A stretch of DNA of 9,852 nt from an uncultured Opitutaceae bacterium (GTDB lineage Bacteria; Verrucomicrobiota; Verrucomicrobiia; Opitutales; Opitutaceae): the NCBI GenBank assembly GCA_937128785.1, contig CAKZMS010000230.1:1-9852 (forward strand). The letters run 5' to 3'. The notes below the pieces were generated by a model. The model had not been told where the DNA came from, did not search any database, and was given only the letters and a program-made list of their open reading frames with translations. Below are positions 7,693 to 9,852 of the stretch, in pieces. Made by a program: the position numbers and the translations under genes. Every line of letters starts with the position of its first letter. The first letter of the stretch is position 1.

Positions 7693-9213
7693 ATGGGAAA
7701 ACCTAGCGGGGCCAAGGCCCGAAAAAAATCACGCGAGGAAATAACGAAGGCTGTCACCAAGACCTTCGTCTTGGACACCAACGTCCTCCTCCATGATCCG
7801 CATTCGATTTTCAAATTCCAAGAGCATCACTTGGCCATTCCCGTAGAGGTGCTGGAGGAACTGGACGCCATCAAATCCGAGCAGTCCACGGAGCGCGGCC
7901 GCAATGCGCGGCGGGTGCACCGAATATTGCAGGAGCTGCTCCCGGATTCCCACTCGCTGCTCGAAGGCGTGCGGCTTTCGACGGGGGGCACGCTCTCGGT
8001 GATCATCAACCGCTACTTCGAGAACAGCGACATGTCCTCGGAGGCGATGCAGCGCTTTCACGCGGTGCTCTCCGACACCAAGAAGAAGGACAATGGGATC
8101 TTCGCCTGTGCCTTGGTCGTCCAGGAACAGTCGGATCCGCCGACGATTTTGGTCACCAAGGATGTCAATGTGCAGCTCAAGGCCCGCGCCGTCGGACTGG
8201 AGTCGCAGGACTATCTGAACGATAAAGTCCCCGAGGCGATCGAAGAAGAGGACGGTTATCGCGAGGTGCCCGTTTCCATCTACGAGTTGCAGCGGTTCTG
8301 CTCGGAAGGCTGCCTCGACGTGGGTGAAACGATGGAGGACCAACCCGCTCTCGTCCTGAACGAATACGTGCTGCTCCGCTCCGATGAGGACAAAACGATG
8401 CCGGCCCGATATGTCGGCCAAGGCACGGTGCGACGCCTGCGGATCCCGGATTTCGTGAAAGCCCCGTCGGGGATCCCGATCCGGGCCCGCAATCTCGAAC
8501 AGCAGTTCTTCATGGACGCGCTGTTGGACGACTCGATTTCGCTCATTACCTGTTTCGGCAAGGCCGGCACGGGCAAGACCCTCATCTCCACGGTGTGTGC
8601 GATTGCCCAGACCCTCGATGAACAAGGTCGCTACGACGGCGTTTCGATTTCCCGTCCGGTCATCGCGCTCGGCAAAGACATCGGTTTTCTCCCCGGCACG
8701 CTCGAGGAGAAAATGAAGCCCTGGCTCCAACCTTACTACGATGCGCTGGAAGTGCTGATGCCCTCCAAGCCGCCGAAGGATCCGCAGTTCGCCACCAAGA
8801 AAGTGGCGAAGAAAAAGATCCGGAAATCCCCCAGTGACTCTTCTTCCATGGACTCGGGAGCGCCTTCCGCGCCACTCAAACCCTACGAGCGCTTGATCGC
8901 CAGCGGGGTGGTGGAGATCGAGGCGCTCTGCTTTATTCGCGGGCGTTCGATTGCCCGCCGATTCTTCATCCTCGATGAGGCCCAGCAGTTGACCCCGCAC
9001 GAAGTGAAAACGGTCATTACCCGAATTTCGGAAGGTTCGAAGATCGTGTTGATCGGCGACCCGGCGCAGATCGACAATCCTTATGTCGATTCGCGCAGTA
9101 ATGGCCTGGTCTATTGCCACAACCGCATGAAAGACCACGCCATCTCCGCCCATGTCACCCTGAGCAAGGGCGAGCGCTCCAAGCTCGCCGAGCTCGCGGC
9201 GGATCTGCTCTGA
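7693..9213 (+). CDS. PIN domain-containing PhoH family ATPase (PhoH2 type)
   Basis: PIN-PhoH (PhoH2) proteins couple an N-terminal PIN ribonuclease domain to a PhoH ATPase and act as ATP-dependent RNA helicase-nucleases in the cytoplasm. From ATG 7693 the product has 506 residues, slightly longer than usual. PIN residues are visible: FVLDTNVLLHDP (D28), PVEVLEELDAIK (E56), the KKKDNGIFA block and LVTKDVNVQLKA. The PhoH part has Walker A GKAGTGKT (289-296), SRPVIALGKDIGFLPGTLEEKM, Walker B FILDEAQQLTPHEVKTVITR (D428, E429) and the GDPAQIDNPYVDSRSNGL motif. Between the ATPase motifs is a Lys- and Ser-rich insert of about 40 residues (roughly 357-396) that most relatives lack. The frame opens at TTG 7627, but the family-like sequence begins at the ATG, so I prefer it; no Shine-Dalgarno sequence is visible. 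All key residues are intact, so it should be active. Confidence 0.92.
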   Translation: MGKPSGAKARKKSREEITKAVTKTFVLDTNVLLHDPHSIFKFQEHHLAIPVEVLEELDAIKSEQSTERGRNARRVHRILQELLPDSHSLLEGVRLSTGGTLSVIINRYFENSDMSSEAMQRFHAVLSDTKKKDNGIFACALVVQEQSDPPTILVTKDVNVQLKARAVGLESQDYLNDKVPEAIEEEDGYREVPVSIYELQRFCSEGCLDVGETMEDQPALVLNEYVLLRSDEDKTMPARYVGQGTVRRLRIPDFVKAPSGIPIRARNLEQQFFMDALLDDSISLITCFGKAGTGKTLISTVCAIAQTLDEQGRYDGVSISRPVIALGKDIGFLPGTLEEKMKPWLQPYYDALEVLMPSKPPKDPQFATKKVAKKKIRKSPSDSSSMDSGAPSAPLKPYERLIASGVVEIEALCFIRGRSIARRFFILDEAQQLTPHEVKTVITRISEGSKIVLIGDPAQIDNPYVDSRSNGLVYCHNRMKDHAISAHVTLSKGERSKLAELAADLL

Positions 9214-9248
9214 AGCTCAAATTAGTATCAGCGTGCTGACGGTTGTAG

Positions 9249-9267
9249 CCGAGCTCGCTGAGCTCGG
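9249..9267. repeat. CCGAGCTC/GAGCTCGG inverted repeat
   Basis: Perfect eight-base arms CCGAGCTC and GAGCTCGG around a GCT centre begin 36 bases after the phoH stop codon. It is related to the inverted repeat at 4652-4670. It may contribute to transcript ending or stability downstream of phoH, but there is no T-run. Confidence 0.6.
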
Positions 9268-9292
9268 AGCGGTGGAGCGGAAGGCAGGGCTC

Positions 9293-9325
9293 GACCGCTG
9301 GGCGAGCCGAGCAGTGCAGTGGTTT
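9293..9325 (+). repeat. dispersed intergenic repeat, copy 2
   Basis: This segment matches 4537-4569 at 30 of 33 positions, in the same orientation. Here the CCGAGC-type inverted repeat lies before it rather than after it, so the modules are arranged differently in the two gaps. Confidence 0.7.
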
Positions 9326-9346
9326 GAAAGTTCCCGAAGGATGAAA

Positions 9347-9418
9347 CTGTCGGGCGTAAAGCCCGACCCACGTTCGGATTATGGACGGATTGGGTGGGGC
9401 GGGCTTTATGCCCGACAG
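9347..9418. repeat. long nested inverted repeat, possible bidirectional terminator
   Basis: Two 25-base arms (9347-9371 and 9394-9418) are inverted copies at 23 of 25 positions, separated by 22 bases. Each arm is itself a small hairpin: GTCGGGC, a five-base loop, GCCCGAC in the left arm and a slightly imperfect version in the right. The element fills the gap between phoH (+) and the sulfatase gene (-), which converge. The nested architecture resembles REP-type or MITE-like intergenic elements. No ORF lies within it. Stopping transcription from either side is plausible. The rest of the 215-base gap holds only the two repeats described separately. Confidence 0.65.
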
Positions 9419-9428
9419 ATATCGCTTC

Positions 9429-9852
9429 TCACTCCAACTCCGCTTCCAGCAGGGCGGCCATTTCCGCGGCGATGTGCGGGTAGTCGGCGGCCAGGTTGTC
9501 GCGTTCTTCCGGGTCTTCCGGGAGGAAATACAGGCCACCGGTTTCGGGGATTTTCTCGAACGTGTTGGTGCCAATCCGGAAGCGGTCGCGGACCATGCCG
9601 GGTGGGATATACTTCCAGTCGCCGCGACGGATGGACTTCGCGTTGACACCTTGTTGGACGACGTGTTCGCGGCCGACGTCGCTCTGGCCGAGCAGGGCTT
9701 TGATTTGGTTCTGACTGTCGGTGGCGCGGCCTTCCGGAATCGTGGCTCCGGTCAAGGCGGCGAAGCTGGCGATGAAGTCGATCTGGCTTACGATTGCCTC
9801 GGAGATGCCGGGCTCGACCGTGCCGGGCCAGCTGAGGATCGTGGGCATGCGG
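9429..9852 (-). CDS. sulfatase, C-terminal part (N terminus beyond the window)
   Basis: Sulfatases of this family hydrolyse sulfate esters, often on polysaccharides, and work in the periplasm or outside the cell. Only the last 140 residues are present; the reading frame continues off the right edge, so the internal ATG at 9848 is not the start. The visible part has the C-terminal pattern of arylsulfatase-like proteins: RMPTILSWPGTVEPG, then VSQIDFIASFAALTGATIPEG (the usual D-x-x-x-T block), HVVQQGVNAKSIRRGDWKYIPPG, and the final ELYDL-like segment GGLYFLPEDPEERDNLAADYP. The catalytic formylglycine motif (CxPxR) would be outside the window and cannot be checked. It converges with phoH across a repeat-rich gap. 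Marine and polysaccharide-degrading Verrucomicrobiota and Planctomycetota carry many sulfatases, which fits the suggested host. Substrate unknown. Confidence 0.85.
   Translation of the reverse strand, partial: RMPTILSWPGTVEPGISEAIVSQIDFIASFAALTGATIPEGRATDSQNQIKALLGQSDVGREHVVQQGVNAKSIRRGDWKYIPPGMVRDRFRIGTNTFEKIPETGGLYFLPEDPEERDNLAADYPHIAAEMAALLEAELE

Noticed and set aside
7729..9153. 474-codon open frame on the minus strand opposite phoH
   Set aside because: It is fully antisense to a well-conserved PIN-PhoH gene, and its translation is rich in His, Arg, Asp and Gly with no recognisable domain. It is open because of GC-rich codon bias.

Overview
The window is GC-rich (clearly above 50%), densely coding chromosomal DNA with genes on both strands. 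I see no rRNA, tRNA, CRISPR array, transposase or phage gene. The protein sequences (the crosslink-glycosylase homologue, the PIN-PhoH protein with a small all-helical neighbour, a sulfatase), sparse Shine-Dalgarno sites and structured intergenic repeats suggest a Verrucomicrobiota member, perhaps near Opitutales. That assignment is inference from sequence resemblance, not from a marker gene.

Layout, left to right. The left end (1-1779) holds two convergent genes that have both lost their 3' ends: the first third of a thioredoxin reductase (+, from 95) runs into a RecQ helicase (-, from 1779) that stops just inside its winged-helix domain. Both break within the same ~65 bp. RecQ also has Ala in place of the catalytic Glu of its DEAH box. 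Next come a YcaQ/AlkX-type DNA crosslink glycosylase homologue (-, 1930 to about 3090) and a small SAM methyltransferase (-, 3193-3888). A secreted lipocalin-like protein (+, 3986-4531) starts divergently from the methyltransferase. A convergent gap full of hairpins follows, then an orphan peptide-binding lipoprotein (-, 4677-6308) preceded by a membrane-anchored coiled-coil protein (-, 6386-7207). A 102-residue helical protein (+, 7309-7617) and a PIN-PhoH ATPase (+, 7693-9213) form the last pair. A repeat-rich gap and the C-terminal end of a sulfatase (-, running off the right edge) finish the window.

How the parts may work together. The clearest functional theme is DNA repair: recQ and the ycaQ-like gene lie in the same orientation, and each has the same 23-bp near-palindrome (arms AGTTTAACCA and TGGTTAAACT) just upstream. 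This suggests one regulator controls both. The rest is a mix of housekeeping and cell-envelope functions (peptide uptake, RNA metabolism by PIN-PhoH, sulfate ester hydrolysis). I do not see a complete unknown multi-gene system. The observations most worth checking are the shared operator-like palindromes, the double truncation at trxB/recQ with the altered Walker B motif, the odd 5' end of the ycaQ-like gene, and an intergenic repeat family whose modules occur in a different order in its two copies.
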